Source of the DNA: Lunatibacter salilacus
Lineage (GTDB): Bacteria > Bacteroidota > Bacteroidia > Cytophagales > Cyclobacteriaceae
Assembly: GCF_009797935.1 (NCBI RefSeq)
Contig: NZ_VOLC01000011.1
Span: forward strand, 125,678 to 189,677
Direction: 5' to 3'
Length of the DNA: 64,000 nucleotides
The position numbers and the translations under genes were made by a program. How positions within the stretch are numbered: position 1 is the stretch's first letter; every line of letters starts with the position of its first letter. Below are positions 18,406 through 27,354 of the stretch, one piece after another. A model generated the notes under the pieces. It saw only the letters and a list, made by a program, of their open reading frames with translations, ran no database searches and had not been told where the DNA came from.

Positions 18406-21400
18406 CCCTTATATTGTTTTTCTGCCAATCCTGTTGTTCTTCCTATGACTTGGTAATAATAAGTACCAGCATTTAATCCCTCGGCACTCCAATCATTTTG
18501 ATAATCAACTGACTCATATACCGCATCCCCCCATCTGTTGAAAATAATCAAACTGATCTGATCAAATTTGTTAGTCGCACGGATTACAAATGTCTCGTTC
18601 TTGCCGTCATTATCCGGTTTGATGACATTGGGGATAAATAGGGGGATAATGTTGATTTCATCCCTACTGCTGTTATTTGATATTTCCGCATCTTCCTCAT
18701 TACTTCGAACATAAGCCTCATTTGCTACAAAGCCTTCATCCTGAGCCATTACTTCCAATCTTATATTAAGTGACTCACCGACTGGAAATTCGGAAATCTC
18801 CCAAATCAACTGACCTCCGGTGGCAGTAAATACAGGGGAGATCGCAGGTGAACTAGACTGAAAATCCGCTGATATAAAACCAAGCGCATCTGGCAACATA
18901 TCCGATACTACCACCTCGCTGGCATCATCCAACCCTGAATTTCTGACGATGATGTCATAGTGAAATATATCACCGTCAGCGACTCTTATTCCGTTTGATG
19001 TTTTCTCTATGCCTAGATCCACTGATTTTGCACGGACAATCACTGGTGGGCTTGATACAATTTGATCAAAGTCCCCGACGGCACCCCGTACTTGGTTTGT
19101 AAACGTGCCGTCATTTACAGCCATCACTTCTAAGGTAATCGTTAGGGAGGATTCCGATGCAAAACCATCAAAAAGCCAGCTTAATCCTCCATCCGTGGTA
19201 GGAGGAGTGGCGGCAAGCAATAGGAAACCCGACGGCAATAGATCCTCCACTACAAACCCGTCAAGTACAAATGGGCTTCCATTCCTTATTGAAATAGTAA
19301 ACTGCAACAAGTCTCCCTCAATGGCCCTTTCAATGTCCACTGTTTTTTCCATGTCTATATCTAATGCTCCAACCCAAACCGCTGCAATTGCTGTAGCACA
19401 ATTGTTAGGTACAGAAACTTGACAAATTTCGTACCGTATCGAATAGTTGCCGGGAGGGGTGCCCGGCAAGAGGACTAAATTCCCATTTTCATCCCATTCA
19501 TGGGCAAGAGATATGTTGGTGCCATTTTGGTCTTCAATGGCAACGATATTGCCTGTAACTTCATTGGGGGTTACGGGGTTTCCTTTGAAAAGATCATTTC
19601 CCAGTACAGGCAAAGGGTTTGTTTCATATCCCTTCAGTGGCCCGAAACTTTCCCCAAAGGCTTCTAGCGGGGCTGCCACTACTGTCAATGTAATGGAATT
19701 ACTTATATCCTGCCCGCACGCTGAGTCCTCAGTCAGTCGTCTGAAATGTGTCGTTTCCAATAACCCATCCGGTTGATAGTTTATTTCCGTTGCTCCGGGA
19801 ATGTTTCCCCATGTTTGATTGTCCTCAGATGATTGCCACTGGAAAGTATAGCTTCCTTTTCCGCCGATCGGTTCTTCCCCGTTTAGTTGTTCAGGGGGAT
19901 CCAGTTGGTATAGTGTTTGAGCATTACCGATTGCTGTATTTTCCAAGTCGGTAAATATAGTGACGGTGGATGCCATCCTTTCGGTTGAAGGACAACCATT
20001 TACAAGTTGTTCCGCAAAATACACGGTGTTGGTTGTCAGTACCGTCTCAGGATCGAAGGGAGTGCCTTCTACAGGGGAATTGTACCAGGTGATGTTTTCA
20101 CCAGTCGCCAATAAATCGGATATTTTGGGATTGCTCGATTCGCAAAACTCTTGGGTTCCAGGCCCTGTTGGGCTACTTACGCGTTCGCTGAGGTTTAAGG
20201 TTACAGTGGAGGTGCCTTCCCCCGAACAAAGTCCAGAAATAGCATACTGAAAGGAATATTCTCCTGCCTCAAATCCTTCTGTGTTCCAAAAACTGCGGTC
20301 AAGCGTAATATTTCCTGATAAATCCTCCCATTCCCCATAATCGTTAAACGGTCCTTCCAAATAATCGAATAAATCAACGATATCTCCTTCACAAATTTCG
20401 GCTTCCATTCCGACGCCAGGTAGTGCTTCAAGATTATCGGCATCAATCAAAAAATCGATCGTCTCGTTTAAGCAACTGTTTGGGTCCTGGTGAGTCAGGT
20501 TTACCTTATAAATCCCGCTATGTGTTCCAATGGTAAAAGGATCAAAAGTTAAGAAAGACTCTGTACTCAAAATAGTGTTAGGATCATCATCCCGGAACCA
20601 TTCATAATTGATAAAATCGTAATCTGGAAGGAAGAGTCTCCCATTTTCTCCTTCACAGAGATTTTCCGGAGTAATTACTGGTAGGTTAGTGCCGAAAAGC
20701 TGAATTGTGGAATTGGTAATGTTTCCGCATCGGTCTTGAATCTGGAATCTGTATCTACCTCCTTCCAAATTTGAAAACAAAGGATTTTGGCCATTGTCGA
20801 CTGAAAAGGGAAGGCCATTTTTAGAGACGATTTTAAAATTAAGGGGCTCATAGCCATTTGCGTCCAGAAATACTTCATAATCGCCATCTTCGCAAATATA
20901 ATAATTGGCTGACACCAATTCTGCTTGTCCAAGAAACCTGAAGCTATGTAATGTTTCCAAGCAAAACGCCACAGCATTCTCCGATTTAAGAATGTCTGCT
21001 CCGTTTCTCCACACTCGCGCAGATTTCACAACGCGAAGATCACCTATACTGCTCAGATTAAAATTGTTAGCTCGGTTTGAGAGAATTATTGCGTTGGCAC
21101 TGGTTAGTTCTTCGCCTTCGGTAAATCTAACTCCTGTATCGGGATGACCCCAATCATCAGTTTCCGGATAATATTTTTGGAGCCCAAATCGTGTGTTTTG
21201 ATTGGCGGCAAGGTTATCCCTGTGATCCAAATTCAGGTTAAATGTTCCGCAATTTTCTTCAATTTCCACAAGATTCGATGTGATAACGGTAGATTCGATG
21301 TTTACCCTCGTTACATGTTCCGTACCACAGCTTGTTTTTACAGCAAATTCATAATTTCCCTCTGGCAAATTATTGAGATAAAATCTTCTAGTATCATTAA

Positions 21401-22769
21401 CGTTGATATTTTGTGAAAGATCCACCGGAGTTGTAACCCCATAGGCTGTCGGGGCCACATTGAGTATTACCTCAATCAACTGGTAGTCAAAATTCATCAG
21501 TTCTAAAGAACCAACCCCGATCCCGCAACTTTTCAATATACTGGGCAAGGCAGGACCGATTCCCTGCCTATGGTTGACACTAATACTTGCCTCATTGCCA
21601 CATGCATCCTGGAGAGTCAAGCTATAGAATCCATCGGGAATTGGATCGTTTTCATCTCCAAAATAAATATTGTCTCCCGTAAATGGTCCAGGATAAAGTG
21701 GATTGGCAACTTCCGGATTGAAACCTTCGGGGAAGTCCTGAAAGGTTATGGTAAAGGGAGCTACAAGATTTTTTGGTTTGACTGATAGCTTTCGTTGACC
21801 GCATTGGCCTGCACCCCACAATATGTCAGTGGAAATTTCAACCCCCAAATCGATGGTATTATTCAAAGCGTTTGTGGAATAACCGCAATTGTCTGTAATG
21901 GAGAGATCATAGGTGTACATTTGATCGTGGAAAAATGGAATATCGACTGTGAATAAGTTGTCAACCAAATCGGTTTCTTCAAGAAGTAAAGTAATTACTT
22001 CAACAGTTTGGTTGTCCGGATCATAAACTGTAAAGTCGACCTGTAGGGGGAATTCCGATTCAGCATTCAGGTAGCGTAATCCATGGGATACCGATATTCT
22101 GTCGCAGGCGGGAAGAAAGGTATCGAAATTTCTTCTAGATAAGTCGATCTCCAATATGGGGCGGAAAACTTGAAAGTTTCTGGAAAGCCTATCGCCGCAA
22201 ACGTCTGTCACGATTACGGTATAGGCACCTTCTATTAAGTTTTCAAAAAGTGGAGAGGGCTGAGCCTGACGGTTAATTGGACCGGTAAGTTCGTAAGATG
22301 CCGCATCACCGGTTTGTAGGATAACCTCAAGCTTGCCGTCATCGTCCGCACATAGATTTTGAGAAAGAAGACTATAACTTAGGCCTTCATAATCCGAGGT
22401 TAGGGTAATTTCGCCTTCTATTTCAATTTTTTCACCTTCAAAATCTCCAGAAAATATCACGAGGTAATTTCCAGACACCAAATTAGAAAATTGGCCGGTA
22501 TTATTGCTTTGGAAAAGGGTCAGCCGATCCGGTAATAGATACAGTTCAAAAAGGGCAGAGCTCAATCCGTCGTCATTTGACAATTGGCCTAATATACCTC
22601 CATCAGCACCACAGTTGACAGGGGTCGAGGACAACACAAGTTGAGCGTGTTCCTGTGAATAACATCGCATGGGATGTATATAGATGATGCAGCAAAAAAC
22701 CAGGAATAATAAAATTATTCCACGGTTTTCAGGCCTGATGTTCTGACTGTAAATATCGATGTTTCGCAC
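18384..22769 (-). CDS. Large T9SS-secreted adhesin-like protein with type B C-terminal sorting domain
   Basis: A 1461-residue exported protein. It begins with a basic leader and hydrophobic signal (about residues 17-38). The long middle is beta-rich and built of repeated Ig/SprB-like modules marked by phrases such as FENLIEGAYTVIVTDVCGD, FSNLEGGRYRFQIQDRCGN and NLPEGNYEFAVKTSCG. An Ig-like unit with TVYFAEQLVNGCPST lies near residue 950, and two DUF11-type repeats follow (about 1150-1250 and 1260-1360; IDMEKTVD..., LGIEKTSNG...). The last ~85 residues are the gliding-motility-associated type B sorting domain: FIPNVIKPDNDGKNETFVI, then IFNRWGDAVYES, and Y..Q..G at the end. The protein is predicted to leave through T9SS and stay at the surface for adhesion or gliding. 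It is coupled to PorP/SprF downstream. Confidence 0.9.
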   Translation of the reverse strand: MRNIDIYSQNIRPENRGIILLFLVFCCIIYIHPMRCYSQEHAQLVLSSTPVNCGADGGILGQLSNDDGLSSALFELYLLPDRLTLFQSNNTGQFSNLVSGNYLVIFSGDFEGEKIEIEGEITLTSDYEGLSYSLLSQNLCADDDGKLEVILQTGDAASYELTGPINRQAQPSPLFENLIEGAYTVIVTDVCGDRLSRNFQVFRPILEIDLSRRNFDTFLPACDRISVSHGLRYLNAESEFPLQVDFTVYDPDNQTVEVITLLLEETDLVDNLFTVDIPFFHDQMYTYDLSITDNCGYSTNALNNTIDLGVEISTDILWGAGQCGQRKLSVKPKNLVAPFTITFQDFPEGFNPEVANPLYPGPFTGDNIYFGDENDPIPDGFYSLTLQDACGNEASISVNHRQGIGPALPSILKSCGIGVGSLELMNFDYQLIEVILNVAPTAYGVTTPVDLSQNINVNDTRRFYLNNLPEGNYEFAVKTSCGTEHVTRVNIESTVITSNLVEIEENCGTFNLNLDHRDNLAANQNTRFGLQKYYPETDDWGHPDTGVRFTEGEELTSANAIILSNRANNFNLSSIGDLRVVKSARVWRNGADILKSENAVAFCLETLHSFRFLGQAELVSANYYICEDGDYEVFLDANGYEPLNFKIVSKNGLPFSVDNGQNPLFSNLEGGRYRFQIQDRCGNITNSTIQLFGTNLPVITPENLCEGENGRLFLPDYDFINYEWFRDDDPNTILSTESFLTFDPFTIGTHSGIYKVNLTHQDPNSCLNETIDFLIDADNLEALPGVGMEAEICEGDIVDLFDYLEGPFNDYGEWEDLSGNITLDRSFWNTEGFEAGEYSFQYAISGLCSGEGTSTVTLNLSERVSSPTGPGTQEFCESSNPKISDLLATGENITWYNSPVEGTPFDPETVLTTNTVYFAEQLVNGCPSTERMASTVTIFTDLENTAIGNAQTLYQLDPPEQLNGEEPIGGKGSYTFQWQSSEDNQTWGNIPGATEINYQPDGLLETTHFRRLTEDSACGQDISNSITLTVVAAPLEAFGESFGPLKGYETNPLPVLGNDLFKGNPVTPNEVTGNIVAIEDQNGTNISLAHEWDENGNLVLLPGTPPGNYSIRYEICQVSVPNNCATAIAAVWVGALDIDMEKTVDIERAIEGDLLQFTISIRNGSPFVLDGFVVEDLLPSGFLLLAATPPTTDGGLSWLFDGFASESSLTITLEVMAVNDGTFTNQVRGAVGDFDQIVSSPPVIVRAKSVDLGIEKTSNGIRVADGDIFHYDIIVRNSGLDDASEVVVSDMLPDALGFISADFQSSSPAISPVFTATGGQLIWEISEFPVGESLNIRLEVMAQDEGFVANEAYVRSNEEDAEISNNSSRDEINIIPLFIPNVIKPDNDGKNETFVIRATNKFDQISLIIFNRWGDAVYESVDYQNDWSAEGLNAGTYYYQVIGRTTGLAEKQYKGWLQVIK

Positions 22770-22872
22770 TATGGCAAATGATATTGGTAAAGATTAGTCT
22801 GCGTTAGCTAATTATTAGAGTTTGTTTCAATCAAAGAGATATATAGGATAAGAAAGAAAAATCATCTCTTTC

Positions 22873-23313
22873 TTAATACCACCTAAAACGAACCTTGAAG
22901 GTAATTAATTGTTTTTTGAATGCTAATTTAAATAAAAGAAAGTAAAAAAAATTATATTTATTAAATGAACGCTCCGAGAGGAGACAAAAAAAATGAGATA
23001 ATCCACCGGTTAGGACTTTCAGGTAAGTTTTTAGAAAATAAAAATTACTTGGAGCTGATATGATCAACACCTTTTCAATATTCTCAATAAGGCCAAATAC
23101 AGTTGTATAATCCTGAGAGGGGATAATTTTTGAGGTAAACTGCTCTCTAAATTCTAATTTATCCCCTTTGAAGTTTATCCCATCTAAAAGATATTTTTTA
23201 AGCTTTTGTTTTTCTAAGTTAAAAACACTCGTTCCATCCCAACCTGTCAAAATCAAATTATTATTTACATCTGATCTTCCCCCGCTAACATAATCCTTGA
23301 AAATTCGTACAAC
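22873..23313 (-). pseudogene. Possible remnant of a larger gene (DUF3857-like C-terminus?)
   Basis: The frame is open from 23313 to the stop at 22873 but offers no ATG; the first usable start is a TTG at 23256-23254. The middle portion looks protein-like: TGWDGTSVFNLEKQKLK and then KLEFREQFTSKIIPSQDYTT followed by VFGLIENIEKVLIIS. This spacing faintly recalls the C-terminal end of DUF3857/transglutaminase proteins (charged strand, 'P..DY..F..' turn, hydrophobic strand). The last ~60 residues are aromatic, lysine-rich and look like read-through of non-coding AT-rich DNA. It could be a decayed fragment or chance. The remaining 578-nt gap around it (22770-23347) shows nothing else except that it must hold the promoters of the adhesin and oxidoreductase genes. 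Confidence 0.3.
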
Positions 23314-23347
23314 TTAAAGTCATTATATTTCCCTAAAAATAGCAATT

Positions 23348-24442
23348 ATGATAAAAATAGGAATAATCGGTTGTGGTTCGATTGCGGAATTTGGACATAT
23401 ACCAGCCATACAAAAAGTTGCGGGGTTGCAACTTTATGCCCTTTATGATCGTGATTTTTCGCGAGCTTATCAGATGCAGCGCCAATTTCAAATTCCCCAT
23501 GCTTACCCTACAGAAGAGGAATTTTTCTCGTCGGGTATTGAAGCGGTCATAGTTTGCACGCCGGCACCCATTCATTACAAAAATGTAATGGATGCAGCCA
23601 AATACCGGAAGCATGTTTTATGCGAGAAGCCTCTTGGGATGAATGAGGAAGAAATGGTGGAAATGGAGAAAGTGATGAAGAATGCCGGGCGGATGTTATT
23701 CACCGGGTTCAACTACCGATTCAGCCAAAGTGCGAAGGATATACATCGGCTAATAAGGGAAAAAGCAATTGGTGAGGTAAGGCTATTAAGACTTATATAT
23801 AACTGGCACCTCCATGGCAAGTGGCATTGGAATGAAAATGGAGAAAGAGTAGACAGCGAGCTAAGAGTAGGAAGAATGATTGAAGGTGGTCCCATGGTTG
23901 ATTGTGGGGTTCATCAGATAGACCTTGCCCGGTGGTGGTTGGACTCGGAAGTGGTGTGGCAGCAAGGAATTGGCGTCTGGCTGGACGATTATGAAGCACC
24001 CGACCATATGTATCTGCATATGGCGCATAATTGCGGGGCACATACGATGGTAGAAATGAGCTTTTCATATAACACTACTTCCAAAGAGCATAGAACCAAT
24101 TTTCAATATGAGATAATAGGTACAGACGGGGTGATAAGATACAATCGGGAAGAGCATTCCTTTGAGCTTAGGAATTCTCATGGTACTCAATACCTTCCCT
24201 GGCATCCTGAAAAGAGTTTTACCGGGATGTATGAGGAGCTGTTAAAGGCCCTTCAAAATGAAACACCTGGAGATATGCCAACGGCAGACGATGGCATCAT
24301 AGCCACAAAGATTGCCAAAACCGCAACGGATCAGGCAATCCGAGAACGGGATAATCCAAGCACCGTTTGTCCCTCTACCAAGGTAAAGGCAGAGGTGGGA
24401 AGGCTATATGACAAAGAAGTACCAATGGATTTTGTTGATTAG
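23348..24442 (+). CDS. Gfo/Idh/MocA family NAD(P)-dependent oxidoreductase
   Basis: A 364-residue dehydrogenase. The N-terminal Rossmann domain shows IKIGIIGCGSIAEFGHIPAI, the strand-2 acidic region ALYDRDFSRA, and the family's catalytic-lysine motif in VLCEKPLGMNEEE. The second half has FTGFNYRFSQSAKDI, EGGPMVDCGVHQIDLARWWL (with the usual catalytic His/Asp segment) and a beta-sheet C-terminal domain. Members oxidise or reduce sugars and cyclitols; the substrate is not evident. It stands alone on the plus strand between the adhesin operon and the response regulator and ends just before a palindromic hairpin at 24448-24480. Confidence 0.9.
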   Translation: MIKIGIIGCGSIAEFGHIPAIQKVAGLQLYALYDRDFSRAYQMQRQFQIPHAYPTEEEFFSSGIEAVIVCTPAPIHYKNVMDAAKYRKHVLCEKPLGMNEEEMVEMEKVMKNAGRMLFTGFNYRFSQSAKDIHRLIREKAIGEVRLLRLIYNWHLHGKWHWNENGERVDSELRVGRMIEGGPMVDCGVHQIDLARWWLDSEVVWQQGIGVWLDDYEAPDHMYLHMAHNCGAHTMVEMSFSYNTTSKEHRTNFQYEIIGTDGVIRYNREEHSFELRNSHGTQYLPWHPEKSFTGMYEELLKALQNETPGDMPTADDGIIATKIAKTATDQAIRERDNPSTVCPSTKVKAEVGRLYDKEVPMDFVD

Positions 24443-24447
24443 TAAGA

Positions 24448-24480
24448 AGACCTGACAGGTTTTTAATACTTGCCAGGTCT
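24448..24480. repeat. Imperfect inverted repeat downstream of oxidoreductase gene
   Basis: Arms AGACCTG (24448-24454) and CAGGTCT (24474-24480) are perfect, and the stem extends inwards to about 12 bp with two mismatches (GACCTGACAGGT against ACTTGCCAGGTC). No T-tract follows, so it is a weak terminator at best. It resembles the dispersed palindromes seen elsewhere in this window, especially those at 59278-59435, which also use GACCT arms. Confidence 0.6.
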
Positions 24481-24550
24481 ATTGCTGCCTAACATTCTAA
24501 ACATCTACCTGATCATAAAACCTTTCTGCGATATTCTCCCAAAAATTAGT

Positions 24551-24582
24551 TTTGTTCTTCCGAATAGAATAATTTATCTTTG
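24551..24582 (+). promoter_or_regulatory. Bacteroidota-type promoter for the response regulator gene
   Basis: TTTG at 24551-24554 and TATCTTTG at 24575-24582 are separated by 20 nt, which matches the Bacteroidota -33/-7 consensus (TTTG, N19-20, TAnnTTTG). Transcription would start near 24588-24590, just ahead of ATG 24601. This makes the alternative TTG start at 24580 impossible, since it lies in the -7 element. Confidence 0.65.
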
Positions 24583-24600
24583 AATATAATCATTATTTCT

Positions 24601-25038
24601 ATGAACAAAACCGGGCCTGTCATTATCATTGAAGACGACAAAGATGATCAATATATATTGACAAAAATCTTTAAGGAGCTTGACTACCAAAATCAGGTAA
24701 TTTTCTTTGAAGACAGTTTACAGGCCTTGGAATATTTGACAGACTCGGAAATTGAACCTTTCCTGGTTCTTTCCGACATTAATATGCCAAAGTTAAATGG
24801 GCTGGAATTACGGGAAAAGATCGTCAACAATGAAGATTTAAGACTAAAATCCATACCCTATTTATTTTTTACCACCTGTGCGGAGCAAAAGGATGTGATT
24901 GACGCCTATTCAAGGTCTATACAGGGTTTTTTTGTGAAAGGCGACAATTACGGCAAGCTAAAAAAAACCATTGAAAAAATCGTAGCCTATTGGCAGGAAT
25001 GTGAGTCACCCAATTATATTAAGAATGCCCAACAATAA
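24601..25038 (+). CDS. Single-domain response regulator (receiver only)
   Basis: About 145 residues from ATG 24601, consisting only of a receiver domain. It shows the acidic pair in IIEDDKDDQYIL, the phospho-acceptor Asp in VLSDINMPKLNGLELR, the conserved Thr in YLFFTTCAE, and the Lys in FFVKGDNYG. There is no output domain, so signalling must go through protein contact, as in Rcp1- or CheY-like regulators that pair with phytochrome-type or PAS kinases. No kinase is adjacent; the closest are the PAS kinase at 27972-29084 and the kinase at 46461-47678, and a partnership with either is speculation. It has its own promoter. Confidence 0.9.
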   Translation: MNKTGPVIIIEDDKDDQYILTKIFKELDYQNQVIFFEDSLQALEYLTDSEIEPFLVLSDINMPKLNGLELREKIVNNEDLRLKSIPYLFFTTCAEQKDVIDAYSRSIQGFFVKGDNYGKLKKTIEKIVAYWQECESPNYIKNAQQ

Positions 25039-25345
25039 ATGAATTAAGAATTACGGATTGCGAGCCAAGTCATATTGAGTTATGAGTTTTGGGTTACGCC
25101 GGAATTAGGAGCCTGCGTCCAAAACGGGGCGATTTGCACCATTTTTTCCTTCAGTGGAAACCCAGTATTCCGACACTCCGCTTGAGTGTTTTTGGCAGGG
25201 TGGTTTGCTAAATGTTTTTTCTCCACCGGAAATGCACACTCCTTCTGATAGACCGTTGTAGTTGCAGACTACGGTAAGTGGAATATTTTTAAAAGGACAA
25301 CAAAGGCCATTTCCAGACCTTTATTGTTCTTATCCTTAGATGGTT
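25039..25345. other. Non-coding spacer with a direct-repeat block
   Basis: A 307-nt spacer between convergent genes. The block at 25052-25084 (starting TACGGATTGCGAGCCAAG and ending TTGAGTTATG) recurs in the same orientation at 26836-26866 with a few changes, so copies lie on both sides of the flavohemoprotein gene. A CACTC...GAGTG inverted repeat occurs near 25178-25190. No ORF or RNA gene was recognised. Confidence 0.5.
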
Positions 25346-26560
25346 TTAATTTAATGATAGCTGTTGGGGACCGAATTCTTCAAAGAAGACAGCGGCAGGA
25401 TCCGCACCTATTTCTACTAAATCCTGATATTGCTTTTTGATGAATCCTGCCGGACCGCAGATATAGAATTGCGTTTCAGATTCTATTTCGAATGCGGGAA
25501 TTTTCTTTAAATTTACCGACCCTTCAATCACGCCTACTTCAGTGTCATTTTTTGATATCTGATCATAAAACACATACTGTTCTATATTAGTATCATGAGT
25601 CGTTAATTCAAGCACTTTATCCCCAAAGGCATGCACCTCCTGATTTCTGCACCCATGGATCCAAGTTATAGGCCTTTTGGGATTATTTTCCAGCGCACTC
25701 TGAAACATACTAATCAATGGAGTAACCCCTACACCACCGCTGATAAAGAACAACGGGTTTTTTCCGTTTTCATCCAGCGTGAAATTGCCGGCAGGGGCGG
25801 TGAGTTCAATGATATCCCCTTCATTTACTAAATCATGTAAATGATTGCTGATCATTCCATTGGTATTGGGTTCTTTCCCAAACTCCCTTTTCACCGAAAT
25901 CCGGTAAAATTCCTCACTGGGAACGCTGGAAACACTGTATTGGCGAGCCTGATTGAGGGCTAGTTCAGGTAAAAAAACCTTTATACTTATAAACTGGCCG
26001 GGAAGGTGGGGGATCACCTTTCCTTTATCCGCAGGGTACAAATAAAACGAGGTAATTTCCTGTGATTCCGCTTCTTTTTTCACTACTCTAAACGGACGCC
26101 ATCCGGTCCATCCTCCTACTTCACTTGTTAATTTTCCGTACATTTTCTGTTCCACACCTATCATTAACTCAGCTAATTGATAGTATGCGGCTTCCCAGGC
26201 ATTTAAAATATCCTCAGTAGCACTGCTGCCCAATACCTCTTTGATGGCCGCTATCAGGTGGTTGCCTACAATAGGGTAATGTTCCGGCCTTATTTCCAGG
26301 CTGACATGCTTGTGTCCGATTTGGTGTAGAGTAGGCATAAGGACTCCGGGATTGGCTATATGTTCGGCATAGGCTAGAATAGCCATGGCGAGGGCTTGCT
26401 GCTGTTTGCCATTCTTCTGGTTTCCCATATTGAACATATTTTTCAATTCAGGATGGTGTTCAAACATTCTTTTATAGAAGTGAGTAGTCAAAGTCACCCC
26501 ATGTTCTCTCAATATGGGGACAGTTGCGGTAATTATTTCTTGTTGCTTTTGATTGATCAT
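25346..26560 (-). CDS. hmp: Flavohemoprotein, nitric oxide dioxygenase
   Basis: Converts NO and O2 to nitrate using NAD(P)H, protecting against nitrosative stress in the cytoplasm. From ATG 26560 the protein has about 404 residues, the normal size. The globin domain (1-140) keeps the distal Tyr29 (THFYKRMF) and the proximal haem ligand His85 (IGHKHVSL), at the same numbers as in E. coli Hmp. The FAD domain has ARQYSVSS and PGQFISIKV, and the NAD domain has FFISGGVGVTPLISMF and FYICGPAGFIK. An upstream ATG at 26587 would add nine residues and looks non-conserved. A promoter and a long perfect palindrome lie 76-127 nt upstream, pointing to control by a dimeric regulator. Confidence 0.95.
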   Translation of the reverse strand: MINQKQQEIITATVPILREHGVTLTTHFYKRMFEHHPELKNMFNMGNQKNGKQQQALAMAILAYAEHIANPGVLMPTLHQIGHKHVSLEIRPEHYPIVGNHLIAAIKEVLGSSATEDILNAWEAAYYQLAELMIGVEQKMYGKLTSEVGGWTGWRPFRVVKKEAESQEITSFYLYPADKGKVIPHLPGQFISIKVFLPELALNQARQYSVSSVPSEEFYRISVKREFGKEPNTNGMISNHLHDLVNEGDIIELTAPAGNFTLDENGKNPLFFISGGVGVTPLISMFQSALENNPKRPITWIHGCRNQEVHAFGDKVLELTTHDTNIEQYVFYDQISKNDTEVGVIEGSVNLKKIPAFEIESETQFYICGPAGFIKKQYQDLVEIGADPAAVFFEEFGPQQLSLN

Positions 26561-26635
26561 TTGATAGTTGATTGATTTAAAAACCACGTATTTTTCAAAA
26601 TTTGAACTTTACCGTTGGTTATCCGGTCAGTGGTA

Positions 26636-26687
26636 CAAAGGTACTTAAAAATTAAAAGTATTAAAAGATATTTTTATCTTTTAATAC
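26636..26687 (-). promoter_or_regulatory. Promoter plus palindromic operator of the flavohemoprotein gene
   Basis: On the minus strand TACCTTTG (26643-26636) matches the Bacteroidota -7 element. Nineteen bases upstream a TTTT takes the -33 position. That TTTT sits in one arm of a perfect inverted repeat at 26658-26687: two 13-nt arms (GTATTAAAAGATA and its complement) around a 4-nt spacer. The centre would fall near -43 from the expected start. A dimeric NO- or oxygen-responsive regulator (Rrf2/NsrR or CRP/FNR class) is the natural candidate, but the site does not clearly match a known consensus. Confidence 0.65.
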
Positions 26688-27354
26688 GGGTTGTTGATTT
26701 TCAGTTGTTTGCAGAGGAAGCTCAATATCGAATATACCATAGTCTCTACTTTAAAATTGGTCTGTTAAAGACTTAAATGGCCTCATATGGTTAAAAAATG
26801 TATAAGAAATGAATTAAAAATCACGAATTAAGACTTACGGATGCGAGCCAGGCCATCTTGAGTTATGGATTATGAATTTTGATTTTAGATTATGAAAATT
26901 CATGATGTTAGAGTTGGATTCTAACCCCGAACGGGGTTTAACAATAATAACCATGGGTGTAGCGGTAGCGGAACCCATCGATAGGAAGATATCTCGATTG
27001 TGTTTTGGCAGATGGAAGAGATGAGGTGCCATTACTTTTCCGCCAAATCCCGAACCTGTTAATCTTTGCCTTCTCGTTGGGAATAGCCCGCAGAACTTGT
27101 CCCGAGATTCGGGATGAAGCAGATTCCCGCGGATTTTTTGGGATAAGAATTATAATTTTTGGCATAAACTCATATGCCCTTCTATGTCTTATATGGTTTA
27201 AAATCTGTGAGTTACAGTATTCATCAGACTTCCATGGATTAAGAGTTGCACCTGCATTTTAGATGTATTGCTCAAGGGTGCCGTAACTTTTTTTAATTCG
27301 TTCAGTTTCACGCAAGATGCTGTGATTGACAAGCCCGACTGTGTTTTTGTAGGT
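26688..27354. other. Non-coding region with degenerate repeats between hmp and DUF417 gene
   Basis: About 670 nt without a convincing gene. It contains the second copy of the direct-repeat block (26836-26866), an AACCCCG/CGGGGTT hairpin (26923-26938), and a TCCCGA/TCGGGA hairpin (27100-27114). Short open frames occur on both strands, but they have no start context, no domain and overlap each other, as expected for an interspersed repeat. I see no RNA gene. Confidence 0.45.

Noticed and set aside
18135-21785. Several plus-strand ORFs of 60-110 codons opposite the adhesin gene
   Set aside because: All lie antisense to a continuous 1461-codon gene with clear domains; they are frame shadows.
24580-24600. 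TTG start for the response regulator
   Set aside because: The TTG is part of the -7 promoter element; ATG 24601 gives the normal receiver start.
25039-25345. Insertion-sequence remnant
   Set aside because: No transposase similarity, terminal inverted repeats or target duplications were recognised; only a short direct repeat is seen.
26835-27262. Overlapping small ORFs on both strands between hmp and the DUF417 gene
   Set aside because: No domain, no start context, mutual overlap and repeat-like sequence; treated as non-coding.
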